Part shown: piece by piece, positions 43,717 to 52,524 of the stretch
How the letters are laid out: each line of letters opens with the position of its first letter
Numbering within the stretch: position 1 is the first letter of the stretch
NCBI GenBank assembly: GCA_024809215.1
Contig: JANUBW010000005.1
Location: 310,001 to 374,000 of the forward strand
Direction of reading: 5' to 3'
Length of the DNA stretch: 64,000 bases
DNA from: Niastella sp. OAS944
GTDB lineage: Bacteria > Bacteroidota > Bacteroidia > Chitinophagales > Chitinophagaceae
Notes under the pieces: model-generated
What the model saw: only the letters and a program-made list of their open reading frames with translations
The model's database searches: none
Told to the model about the DNA's origin: nothing
Program-made: the position numbers and the translations under genes

Positions 43717-45582
43717 TTAAACCTCCTGCTCTATAAACACTCTAAAAGGCGTCAACCCCGCCGATTTATCGGTTAACTTCAACACCAGGCTATCTTTCCA
43801 ATACTGTAACTGATTTCTATCCTGCGCATCCATATAATCTTTGCGATTTAGCTTTATGGTTACATCAATAGTGCGGGTAAAACCCTGCGATACCTGGCGC
43901 GGGACCATTACGCCTTTCACCACTTCAATATGTTTAGCAATATTTCCCAATTGCAGGCGGCAGAACACCTTTATATCTTCCAGACTGATCAACCGGTCGC
44001 GCGAGAGCAAGGCCGATTTATAAGCAGTAATACTTTCAGAAGCGCTCAGCCTGCTTCTTCCGCCAATGGTAGTAGTGAGCAGCGTACACTGGGTTTGAAA
44101 CATACCGTCGGTTTTATACGTTTGCAACGTAGTACCGGCCTTTATATCATTGCCCTGTTCGCCACTGGTGCTCCAGTAGGCTACGGTGAGGTTGCTGAAA
44201 TCCTCGTCTTTTTCTTTACGAACAACTAAAAAAGGTGTATGCTCCCTGCTTAGTTCGCGGGTGATCATTTGTTGTTCAAGTTTATAAATGATCTGCTGCA
44301 GCGTTTTTAATTCGCCCGACAGAAAATCGCGGCCCAGTACGGAAAAGGCAGCGCTTTCATCACTTAACAATTGAACAATATTTTCTATGATCATGGTGGC
44401 GTCGCGTTCGTCGAACCGGCCTATACCACCCTGCCGCAGGATCATGGTTAGCTTTTCCTGGGCATTTTTTTCAATAGCCCGTATATTGTATACGTTGCCA
44501 TCGGCATCTGAGATCTCATGCAGGTCAAAAAATATATCCTCAGAATGCATAGGAATAATATTCAACATATCGCGCATAGAGTGCACCGTTTCATGCATTT
44601 CGCAATTCAGCACGGGAAAACAGTTCACATGGCACACAACATCCTGTAACACGGCGCCTGATATATTTTCAGGGAATTGAATTTTTAACCAAAGCACATG
44701 CTCGGCCTGCAATGCCTGTATTTCTTTTTTATCAAACGCCTGTAACAGTTCGGCAGGCCAGCCTTCATTTTCTATAATGGGCTGGCTATCGTTTGGGCGA
44801 ATGGTGATGAACCTGGGTTTATAATAGGCGTTTACAAACTCCTTTAACTTCCAGGCAGCGGTATTTTTTCTGATCAACAGTTGTTCTATTTCAAGATGCT
44901 CGCCACTGATATTATCCTGGTTATAACCTTGCAATACCTGCAATTCCCTGTCATTATGAAACCAGCGGGTTTGTGGCAGGTTCTTATAGAACAGTTCTTT
45001 GTTTACTTCATTTTTAATTTCAAAAAAGTATTGGGTATTGTGAAGTTTTATGTTCTGCCCTTTAAGGCCGATCCATAAAACCCGTTGTTCCAGTTCTTTA
45101 CCGGGAAGGCAATGCGTGATCACTTCTTTCGAGATCTTTTCGCGGTAGCGAAACAGTTGGTGCCCGGTGGCCAGGTAAGTAACTGCCGAGGTATTTAATT
45201 GAAAGTTGCCGGTTGGCGCAAAGAAAATGTCTTTATAACCTGTACCGGTTGATTCATATGAAATACCGGTCCTTTGTGAACAAAAAAACTGATCGCTTTC
45301 CTGCAGCCAGGCCATATCTTCAATTGATGCGGCATGCATAACCCCATGTGCGGCCAGGGGGCCACACAATACTTCGGGCGATAACAGTTGCACCATACGT
45401 TCGAGCAGGCGGGCGCGTGAGGCGTGTACTTCGTTGGAGATCTTTTCGAGTTCCAGTGCACAGGCGGAAAACAGTACATTCACCAGCGGGTCGAAAGAAG
45501 ATTCGGTTTCATCTTCAGAATATCCCCACAGGCGGGCAGCCGTTTTCATCATCCGGTTCTTTATTTGCTCCCGATTTTCCAT
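43717..45582 (-). CDS. tssF: T6SS baseplate protein TssF
   Basis: 621 residues, VasA/ImpG type: the N-terminal FDPLVNVLFSACALELEKISNE region, the HASRARLLERMVQLLSPEVL helix and the C-terminal AYWSTSGEQGNDIKAG and RTIDVTIKLNRKDYMD segments. It is the largest wedge component and sits with TssE, TssG and TssK. Confidence 0.88.
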   Translation of the reverse strand: MENREQIKNRMMKTAARLWGYSEDETESSFDPLVNVLFSACALELEKISNEVHASRARLLERMVQLLSPEVLCGPLAAHGVMHAASIEDMAWLQESDQFFCSQRTGISYESTGTGYKDIFFAPTGNFQLNTSAVTYLATGHQLFRYREKISKEVITHCLPGKELEQRVLWIGLKGQNIKLHNTQYFFEIKNEVNKELFYKNLPQTRWFHNDRELQVLQGYNQDNISGEHLEIEQLLIRKNTAAWKLKEFVNAYYKPRFITIRPNDSQPIIENEGWPAELLQAFDKKEIQALQAEHVLWLKIQFPENISGAVLQDVVCHVNCFPVLNCEMHETVHSMRDMLNIIPMHSEDIFFDLHEISDADGNVYNIRAIEKNAQEKLTMILRQGGIGRFDERDATMIIENIVQLLSDESAAFSVLGRDFLSGELKTLQQIIYKLEQQMITRELSREHTPFLVVRKEKDEDFSNLTVAYWSTSGEQGNDIKAGTTLQTYKTDGMFQTQCTLLTTTIGGRSRLSASESITAYKSALLSRDRLISLEDIKVFCRLQLGNIAKHIEVVKGVMVPRQVSQGFTRTIDVTIKLNRKDYMDAQDRNQLQYWKDSLVLKLTDKSAGLTPFRVFIEQEV

Positions 45583-45651
45583 GTAAATAATATATTTCTG
45601 ATTATATGCGTATAACCATGCTACTTAATCAATGCCAGTAAGGTATGTACG

Positions 45652-46086
45652 CTAACTATACGATAGCGGGCTCACAAAAAAGCTGTCGCGGAAAGTAATG
45701 TCTTCGCTGGTAGCGGTGAGTCGGCCGATTATAAAAATGTCGAGACGTTTTTTAACGCGCCTTTCTGCTGAAAGGGCGTTTACTTCTTCCTGTTTAACCA
45801 ATACGTCAACCTTAATACCGTCGAGCCTTTTTTCATGTTTGCGAACGGCTTTTAATAGCGATTCTTTCATCCATTCCTGCTGACGGGTGCGGGCAGTAAG
45901 ATTATCAAAATCATGGTCCCAAATAGAATTGCCAAAATCAACATCACTTTGCATTTCGCCAAAGGCGGTGGTAATAATAAGGTGCAGGTGTTGAGCTACC
46001 GATTGTTTTAATGTACAACCAGGATGCTCTTTTTTTTGCATCAGCAATTCAGGTTCCAGTGGTAATGTGTAATACTTAAGCCGCAT
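45652..46086 (-). CDS. tssE: T6SS baseplate protein TssE (gp25-like)
   Basis: 144 residues from the ATG at 46086; the frame extends upstream to 46149 but those 21 residues look unlike the family. GPW/gp25 features: the segment MQSDVDFGNSIWDHDFDN in the middle and RVKKRLDIFIIGRL later. First gene of the long minus-strand baseplate operon, divergent from the hydrolase gene at 46391 across a 304-bp gap. Confidence 0.82.
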   Translation of the reverse strand: MRLKYYTLPLEPELLMQKKEHPGCTLKQSVAQHLHLIITTAFGEMQSDVDFGNSIWDHDFDNLTARTRQQEWMKESLLKAVRKHEKRLDGIKVDVLVKQEEVNALSAERRVKKRLDIFIIGRLTATSEDITFRDSFFVSPLSYS

Positions 46087-46390
46087 GATCTGAAAAATTA
46101 ATATAACTAACGGGTAAGACGTATCAACGCAACCAGTGAAGCGTGTCAAAAGGGGAATGTCTTGATCATGCTCTCAGTGCAGCAAAACGAAAATAGTATA
46201 AAATAATAATCCGGCGAATATATTTTATTACCAATTTACGTGCCGTTTGGATGAACGGATGTTTAAATTAGAATAAATTTTTTAAATTGGTGTAGAATTT
46301 GCTCTCTCACAAATCGCAAAAATCCTAAAATCCGGATATCTCGTAAATTCCACATTACCCATTTACCATAATCAAATAACCTTTCTCTCT
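46087..46390. promoter_or_regulatory. Divergent promoter region of tssE and the hydrolase gene
   Basis: A 304-bp AT-rich gap between divergent genes must hold promoters for both directions. TAGAATTTG near 46292 is close to a -7 box but has one extra base. No gene or hairpin seen. Confidence 0.4.
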
Positions 46391-47323
46391 ATGGATGCTA
46401 AATATATTGTAGTTGGTATCGATGGCACAGGCTCCCGTGAATGGATGTACCAGGATGGAAGCAATAGCAGCACTTTTAAATTTATTCGCGATGTTCATTA
46501 CGGTTCAATGGAAATAGACCGCCGCTGGTTTCATGGCCCTTCCAATACCGTAACCGGCAGCGATAGTGTGCCTATTTTACAGGAAGCGCTTGATTTTATT
46601 TACCAACGCATCAATATGTTATTCCCGGCCACCCGCACCCGCTCCATAAAACCACTGGAGATGTTTGACGTGAATAGCTGTATGCAAAGCCAGGAGAACC
46701 AAAAGATGCACGCAATGGAACGCCGGGGCTATTATCAACCTCAAAACTTACGGCAACCAGTAATGGTTACCCAAAATATGTTAGCCAGCCAGCCACTTAC
46801 TACCGATGATGTGCGGGTGGTATTAATTGGTCACAGTCGTGGTGGTTTGGCCGTTACTGCATTGGCAAGAATGTTAAGCCCGCTGGTGCGTGTTTATTTT
46901 ATGGGCTTGTACGATTCGGTAGACCGCCAGGGTTGTTTAGATGGCATGAATGTAGAAAACGTAAAGTATGTGGCGCATGCCCGCCGGCACCCCGAAGTAA
47001 GGTCACGCAGTTATTTTAGTAATACTTCACTTAAATATATTGGTGTAGATCACGCCGAAGAACGTTTCTTTTATACCTCACACGGTGGCATTGGCGGTTC
47101 TTTTATTACTGATAAAAAAGAAGTCTCCATGTTTGGCGATTCTTCCTGCCTGCCCACCATTACTACCCGCACTGAAGAAGGCGAAACACTTGAACTGATC
47201 AACAACCCGGCACTGGTTAAAAAGCTTGGAAAGAAAATGGACCAGGTTTGTACCGACGGAAGTACTGAAGCTGATCAGTTTATAAGAACGCAGGCCAAAA
47301 AATATGGCATTCCCATAAGCTAA
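46391..47323 (+). CDS. DUF2235-like (Tle1-type) alpha/beta hydrolase; probable T6SS-linked lipase effector
   Basis: 310 residues. The opening YIVVGIDGTGSREW resembles the DUF2235 start (vDGT). The nucleophile elbow is VVLIGHSRGGLAV (Gly-His-Ser-Arg-Gly), followed by a candidate catalytic aspartate in GLYDSV and histidines later, the arrangement of Tle1 phospholipase effectors. It lies directly next to tssE, divergently transcribed. No VgrG-binding or PAAR domain and no adjacent immunity gene can be seen, so an effector role is likely but not proven; it could be a cellular lipase-like hydrolase. The 21-bp array begins at its stop codon. Confidence 0.75.
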   Translation: MDAKYIVVGIDGTGSREWMYQDGSNSSTFKFIRDVHYGSMEIDRRWFHGPSNTVTGSDSVPILQEALDFIYQRINMLFPATRTRSIKPLEMFDVNSCMQSQENQKMHAMERRGYYQPQNLRQPVMVTQNMLASQPLTTDDVRVVLIGHSRGGLAVTALARMLSPLVRVYFMGLYDSVDRQGCLDGMNVENVKYVAHARRHPEVRSRSYFSNTSLKYIGVDHAEERFFYTSHGGIGGSFITDKKEVSMFGDSSCLPTITTRTEEGETLELINNPALVKKLGKKMDQVCTDGSTEADQFIRTQAKKYGIPIS

Positions 47324-47881
47324 ATAAGTGCACAAATAGCCCAAACAAGCGTACGGATATGGCAAATAGCGTACCGGTACCTCGTGCAAAGGGGCGAACG
47401 AGGTAAACAAGGTAATTGCCAACACAAATTAGGGGGTCAACGAGGTAAACAAGTGAACTGTCAACACAAACAAGGGGGCCAACGTGACAAACAAGTGAAC
47501 TGCCAACACAAACAAGGGGGCGGCGAAGGCAAACAAGGGGGCAAACGTGACAAACGAGTGAACCGGCAAGACTTATAAGCGGGCCGGCAACATAAACAAG
47601 CTAACTGACAACACAAACAAGCTTGCAAGCATCGCTAACAAGCCAACTACCGAAAAAGAAGTGCTTACAAGCGATGTAAATCATCTTACAAGCCTTGCAA
47701 AACACCTTACGGGCCATATCAATTAACCTGCAAACGATGCCAATCATCTTACAAATGCGGGCAATTATCTTACAAGCCATGCAAATCATCTTACAGATGG
47801 CGCCAGTTTCCCTACAAATAATGTAAATCACCTTACAAGTCACGCCAATCACCCTACAAGCCATATTGCCCACCCTAACCG
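47315..47881. repeat. Array of about 27 units in strict 21-bp register
   Basis: From 47336 to 47881 the sequence splits into 26 successive 21-base units without a single length change; the unit before (47315-47335), which overlaps the preceding stop codon, also fits. Units in the first half share a CAAACAAG core (e.g. 47462-47482, 47609-47629); those in the second half share a CTTACAAG end (e.g. 47672-47692, 47756-47776). A 42-bp higher-order repeat is visible from 47399 to 47503. Open frames exist on both strands only in parts, so coding over the whole length is unlikely. Confidence 0.9.
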
Positions 47882-47930
47882 GCCTACCCGCTTTGTTAAA
47901 ACCGGCACGCATGCTCCTTTATTAAGCCAT

Positions 47931-47938
47931 TATATTTG
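47931..47938 (+). promoter_or_regulatory. -7 box of the LysE-type exporter gene
   Basis: TATATTTG is a perfect TAnnTTTG box 16 bp before the ATG at 47955. No -33 element at standard distance is visible. Confidence 0.5.
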
Positions 47939-47954
47939 CAGCAAACCTATTAAT

Positions 47955-48602
47955 ATGCTCCCCATACAGGACCTACTGCTTTTCGCCCTGGCGGCATTCG
48001 GATTGGTGATCAGTCCGGGCCCTAATATGATCTATTTGATCTCCCGGTCCATTACCCAGGGACGCAAAGCCGGACTTATTTCTTTAGCCGGGGTTATTTG
48101 TGGTTTCCTGTTTCATATAGTGATGGTATCGTTTAGTTTAACAGCTGTGCTGTTTGCTATACCTTATGCCTATACTATCTTAAAAACGGCCGGGGTTATT
48201 TATCTTTTATATCTTGCCTGGCAGGCTATAAAACCGGGCAGCAAAAATGTATTTGAACCACCGCGCGCGCGCGGTGCCGATCTAAAGGCCGATACCAATG
48301 GCAAATTGTTTCGTATGGGCTTTTTTACCAATGTGCTCAACCCCAAAGTGGCGGTATTTTATCTCTCTTTCTTTCCGCAATTTATAAAACCGGCGTACGG
48401 TTCAGTATTCACGCAAAGTTTAACACTGGGCGTTGTGCAGATCATGGTAAGTTTTACGATCAATTTTATAATAATAATGCTGGCAGCCCGCGCCGCCCGC
48501 TGGTTCGCTGCCAATCCTAAATGGGTGCGTGTTCAAAAATGGTTTATGGCAAGTGTACTAACGGGGTTAGCGGCAAAAATGGCATTAGATAAAGCTAAAT
48601 AG
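47955..48602 (+). CDS. LysE/RhtB family amino-acid exporter
   Basis: 215 residues with six hydrophobic helices. FGLVISPGPNMIYLISRSITQGRKAGL near residues 16-42 (quoted here in overlapping parts: VISPGPNM and ITQGRKAGL) is the family signature, and GFFTNVLNPKVAVFYLSFFPQF follows, in part. The family exports amino acids or homoserine lactones across the inner membrane; the substrate cannot be read from the sequence. Its promoter is at the far end of the 21-bp array. Confidence 0.9.
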   Translation: MLPIQDLLLFALAAFGLVISPGPNMIYLISRSITQGRKAGLISLAGVICGFLFHIVMVSFSLTAVLFAIPYAYTILKTAGVIYLLYLAWQAIKPGSKNVFEPPRARGADLKADTNGKLFRMGFFTNVLNPKVAVFYLSFFPQFIKPAYGSVFTQSLTLGVVQIMVSFTINFIIIMLAARAARWFAANPKWVRVQKWFMASVLTGLAAKMALDKAK

Positions 48603-48676
48603 TTCATAGTTCACGGTTATTTAATATTCGAAACGCTGTGAAGTGTTAAAGTCAATGTAAAGTGACTTGAATGACT

Positions 48677-48733
48677 TTCGGTTCATGCAGGAACAATGTA
48701 TTTTAACCCACCAACTAGCCTGCATGAACCGAA
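48677..48733 (+). promoter_or_regulatory. 15-bp perfect hairpin enclosing the start codon of the DUF5686 gene
   Basis: TTCGGTTCATGCAGG (48677-48691) is fully complementary to CCTGCATGAACCGAA (48719-48733) with a 27-nt loop. The probable ATG at 48724 lies inside the right arm, so folded mRNA would hide the start. An alternative start at 48685 lies in the left arm. Confidence 0.8.
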
Positions 48734-51198
48734 TTCTACTATCTATCACCCTTATACTACTTTCATTTTCTTTAGCCCGGGGGCAATCCTATAAAATTTA
48801 TGGAAAAATAACCAATCCACGGTTAGAGCCATTGGCCTTTGCCACCGTGCAGGTAAAGGAATGGAAACACGGCGTTGTGTCAAAAGAAGATGGCACTTAC
48901 GAATTACGGGTTGAGGCAGGTAAGTTCGACCTGGTGATAAGTATGGTAGGTTACAAAACGCAACTGATCACCATTGCTGTTCAAAAGGCCGACTATTTAC
49001 AAAATATTATAATGGAACCCGATGGCTCCCGGGGGCTTTCGGAAGTGGTTGTAAAAGGTAAAGTACGCGACCGTTCTGAAGAGATCATTCGCCAGGTGAT
49101 CCACAAAAAAGATTCTATTCAAAATGCGGCCGGCCCCTACTCCTGCACCGTGTATATAAAAGCCGTACAGGAAGATTCGCTAAAAGTAAAGGCAAAGAAA
49201 AAGAACAAACCACAGGCCGATACAGCAGTGAACAGGTTTACAGTGAACAGCGAGCTCGACCGTATGGCCATGGCTGAAATTGTTTTGCAACTCGATAAAG
49301 CGCCGCAGGGTATTAAAGAAGAACGGCTAGGTGTAACAAAGCGCGGTAACACAAATGGACTTTTCTATTTAACAACTACCGAGGGCGATTTCAATTTTTA
49401 TAATAACCTGGTTAAAACGCCAGCCATTAGCGAAACACCTTTTCTTTCGCCCATCAGTTACAGCGGATTAATTGCCTACCGTTTTAGAATTATAAGAACG
49501 GAAAAACAAAATGGCCGTAAGGTATATGTCATCAGCGTTAAACCACGCCAGGTGAGCAACGCAACCATGGAAGGCGAAATAACCATTGCCGATAGTTTGT
49601 GGGTGTTATTACATGCCCGGCTAAAAATGCCTTCTTATCACTTACCCGAATACGATTTTTTTGAAGTAGAACAGCACTTCGATCTTATTTCCGATACCGC
49701 CTGGATGATCACCCGGCAACAGTTCACTTATTATAGCAAAAGCAATAAGGCAACAAAATCAGGTATAACCACTGCCACCTATAAGAACTTCGAACTGCAC
49801 AAGCAATTCCCTAAAAAATACTTTGGGGTTGAAATAAGCTCTACCACACAGGAAGCATATGATAAAGACAGTACTTTCTGGCAAAGCAACCGTACCGAAC
49901 CATTAACCGAAAAAGAAGTTCGCTTTATACATTATAAAGACAGTATTTACCGCGCTACACATACCAGGGCGTATCTCGATTCGCTCGATGCCGTAACAAA
50001 CAAGCTTACCTGGAAGAAATGGTTATGGAGCGGTCAGCAATTCAATGACCATGAAAAAGAACGCCACTGGTCGCTACCCCCGTTGCCAGGTTTAATTCAG
50101 CCCTTTCAATTTGGCGGAACCCGAATAATGGCTTCGTTATTTTATTCCAAACGATTTACCAGCAGAAGAGGTGTTTGGTTGTATCCTAACCTTAGTTATG
50201 GCATTCGCAACAAGGATATTAATGGTAGTTTATCTGTAAGATATTTGTATAACCCCTTCAACCGGGGTTTTCTTAAGGTGTCTGCAGGCCGTCAGTTTGC
50301 AGCCATTTATGCTGGTGATGCATGGATAAACCAAATAAAACGAAGCAATGTTTATCTCGATAATTCACTGGGACTAGGGCATGAACTGGAGCTGGTTAAC
50401 GGTTTATTTCTATATACGGATTTTGATATTGCATTCCGGCGTTCGGTAGCGGGGTATAAAACCAACAGGCATGTAGATAGTTTGTTTGGCGATGTGCTTG
50501 AGAACAATCACGCGGTTGACTTTGATGCCTACAATGCCAGTTATGGAAAGGTGCGGCTATCGTATACACCGCGACAGAAATATATTCGCGAGCCAAAGGA
50601 AAAGATCATTTTAGGTTCTGTATGGCCAACCTTTTATGTTAGCTGGCGCAAAGGCCTGCCCAATTTGTTTGCCAGTAAAGTAAATTTCGATTACCTGGAG
50701 TTTGGGTTAGAACAGGAATTAAAACTGGGCCTGGTGGGTATTTCCACCTACAGTATACGAACGGGCAGCTTTTTTAATACAAAAGACCTGAGGCTGGTTG
50801 ACTATAAATGGCAACGCCAGGGCGATCCTATTTTGTTTATGAATCCGCACGAAGCATTCCAGGCGCTTGATAGTACGTTTGCGGTATTTAAAAGGTTTTA
50901 CCAGGGGCATTATATGCATGAATTCAATGGGGCCCTTATTAATAAAATTCCCCTTCTCAAAAAACTTCAGTTGCGCGAGGTGGCTGGTGGCGGTTTTCTA
51001 TATGCGCCTGAACGCTCACTACGTTATGCCGAAGCCTGGGCGGGCATTGAGCGGGTGTTTAAATGGCCATTCAATACTTTAAGTAAATTCAAGCTGGGTG
51101 TATATGTAGTGGGCTCCGCTGCCAATAAATTCAATAACCCGGTTCAGTTTAAAATTGGTATTACCAGTTGGGATATGAGGACGAATAAGTGGAGGTGA
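48724..51198 (+). CDS. DUF5686 / carboxypeptidase-like regulatory-domain outer-membrane protein
   Basis: 824 residues from the ATG at 48724, chosen because a signal peptide (MNRILLSITLILLSFSLARG) follows; ATGs at 48667 and 48685 would extend it upstream into the hairpin. After the signal comes a CarboxypepD_reg-like domain (YKIYGKITNPRLEPLAFATV, SMVGYKTQLI), then the long DUF5686 region and a C-terminal beta-barrel-like half. Such proteins occur widely in Bacteroidota outer membranes; the function is unknown. No TonB box is obvious. Confidence 0.85.
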   Translation: MNRILLSITLILLSFSLARGQSYKIYGKITNPRLEPLAFATVQVKEWKHGVVSKEDGTYELRVEAGKFDLVISMVGYKTQLITIAVQKADYLQNIIMEPDGSRGLSEVVVKGKVRDRSEEIIRQVIHKKDSIQNAAGPYSCTVYIKAVQEDSLKVKAKKKNKPQADTAVNRFTVNSELDRMAMAEIVLQLDKAPQGIKEERLGVTKRGNTNGLFYLTTTEGDFNFYNNLVKTPAISETPFLSPISYSGLIAYRFRIIRTEKQNGRKVYVISVKPRQVSNATMEGEITIADSLWVLLHARLKMPSYHLPEYDFFEVEQHFDLISDTAWMITRQQFTYYSKSNKATKSGITTATYKNFELHKQFPKKYFGVEISSTTQEAYDKDSTFWQSNRTEPLTEKEVRFIHYKDSIYRATHTRAYLDSLDAVTNKLTWKKWLWSGQQFNDHEKERHWSLPPLPGLIQPFQFGGTRIMASLFYSKRFTSRRGVWLYPNLSYGIRNKDINGSLSVRYLYNPFNRGFLKVSAGRQFAAIYAGDAWINQIKRSNVYLDNSLGLGHELELVNGLFLYTDFDIAFRRSVAGYKTNRHVDSLFGDVLENNHAVDFDAYNASYGKVRLSYTPRQKYIREPKEKIILGSVWPTFYVSWRKGLPNLFASKVNFDYLEFGLEQELKLGLVGISTYSIRTGSFFNTKDLRLVDYKWQRQGDPILFMNPHEAFQALDSTFAVFKRFYQGHYMHEFNGALINKIPLLKKLQLREVAGGGFLYAPERSLRYAEAWAGIERVFKWPFNTLSKFKLGVYVVGSAANKFNNPVQFKIGITSWDMRTNKWR

Positions 51199-51253
51199 TT
51201 CTTTTTAGAATATTTATTGCTGGTGGTAAATTTGTTGGTAATAGTCAAGCGAA

Positions 51254-51391
51254 GTAAGAAGTAGGATGTAAGAAGTATGAAGAGTCTTAACTTCTGAAGT
51301 CGCGTTTTTATTCCGACTGCTTAAAATTCGGGCTTTTCTTACTTCCTACCTCCTACCTCTTACCTCTTACTTCTTACCTCCTACTTCTTAC
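51254..51391. repeat. Inverted repeat of GTAAGAAGTAGG words upstream of the channel gene
   Basis: Arms 51254-51277 and 51368-51391 are complementary at 23 of 24 positions. The interval between them is partly filled with further copies of TACTTCCTACC-type words. The right arm ends inside the -7 box of the next gene (51389-51396). Confidence 0.8.
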
Positions 51392-51396
51392 ATTTG
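51389..51396 (+). promoter_or_regulatory. -7 box of the KirBac-type channel gene
   Basis: TACATTTG matches TAnnTTTG perfectly and lies 18 bp before the ATG at 51415. Its first bases are part of the right arm of the inverted repeat. Confidence 0.5.
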
Positions 51397-51414
51397 CGTA
51401 AATATTGAAAACTC

Positions 51415-52368
51415 ATGCCCACCAAAGAAATAAATCCAGTTCCCAAGTTAAACAACGATACGGGGTTCAGTACTACAGGTATTATCAATGGCAGCCGCTT
51501 TATCAATCGCGACGGCACCTTCAACCTTCATAAAAAAGGCTGGCCGTTTTGGGACCGGTTTAGTATATTTTACACTATGCTGTCGTTGCCTTTATGGCAG
51601 TTCATTGTAACCATTATTGTTTTCTTTTTTAGCATAAACCTGGTGTATACAGGAATTTACTGGTTTATTGGCCCCGATCAGTTCACGGGCTTTATTACCA
51701 ATACACCTGTAGGCATATTCAAAGAACTATATTTTTTCAGTACCGAAACCTTTACCACCGTTGGTTATGGCCGGGTAAATCCCATTGGCGATGCCGCCAA
51801 CCTGGTAGCGGCCGTAGAAGCCATGAGCGGCTTTCTTTCCTTTGCCCTGGCAACCGGTCTTATTTACGGACGTTTTGCCCGCCCGCGCGCTCACCTGGCC
51901 TTTAGCGATCATGCAGTAATAGCACCGTATCGCGATAAAATGGCGCTGATGTTCAGATTCGTTTGTTACAAGCAAAACCATGCATTGACCGATGTTATTG
52001 TTCAGGTAACACTGGCCATGTTGCTTAATGAGAATGGAAAGCCGCAGTATAAATATTACAACCTTACACTTGAACGCAGCAAGATCGACAGCATGCCCAT
52101 GAACTGGACGGTAGTACACGCCATTGATGAAGAAAGTCCGCTGGCAGGCTTTTCAAAAGAAGACCTGCAAAGCACCGATATGGAAATATACGTACTGGTG
52201 CGTGGTTTTAATGAGGTGTATGGCAATATGGTTCAGCAAAGAACATCATATACTTACCATGAAATAGAATATAACCGCAAATTCATACCCATGTACCACG
52301 AAACCGCCAATGGCACCGTACTGGAATTGCATAAGTTAAGTAAACATGAAGAAGTTCACAGTTCATAG
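51415..52368 (+). CDS. Inward-rectifier-type potassium channel (KirBac family)
   Basis: 317 residues. The N-terminal slide-helix region (FHLK-like GTFNLHKKGWPFWDRF) precedes TM1 (LPLWQFIVTIIVFFFSINLV), the pore with the selectivity filter TTVGYG in FFSTETFTTVGYGRVNP, TM2 (AMSGFLSFALATGLIYGRF) and a C-terminal immunoglobulin-like cytoplasmic domain starting at RPRAHLAFSDHAVIAPY. All landmarks fit KirBac channels. It conducts K+ across the inner membrane; no ligand can be inferred. Confidence 0.93.
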   Translation: MPTKEINPVPKLNNDTGFSTTGIINGSRFINRDGTFNLHKKGWPFWDRFSIFYTMLSLPLWQFIVTIIVFFFSINLVYTGIYWFIGPDQFTGFITNTPVGIFKELYFFSTETFTTVGYGRVNPIGDAANLVAAVEAMSGFLSFALATGLIYGRFARPRAHLAFSDHAVIAPYRDKMALMFRFVCYKQNHALTDVIVQVTLAMLLNENGKPQYKYYNLTLERSKIDSMPMNWTVVHAIDEESPLAGFSKEDLQSTDMEIYVLVRGFNEVYGNMVQQRTSYTYHEIEYNRKFIPMYHETANGTVLELHKLSKHEEVHSS

Positions 52369-52524
52369 TTTTTAGTTCTCAGTTCTGCGGATTCGGGAGC
52401 AGTTACAGATCGCTGATTTACACTAAAAAACTGGCTTAAGAGCATAGGGTTAATTACAAATATTCCGTTATATGTTTTGTTGGCAAATTCTTTGCTTACA
52501 AGCATTAACCTAACCGTACAAATA

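Noticed and set aside
47384-47578. 64-residue plus-strand protein with GKQVNCQHKQ repeats
   Set aside because: It needs a GTG start, is wholly inside the 21-bp array and its frame stops halfway through the array.
47336-47881. CRISPR array
   Set aside because: The period is 21 bp with no alternation of conserved repeat and unique spacer, and no cas genes are present.
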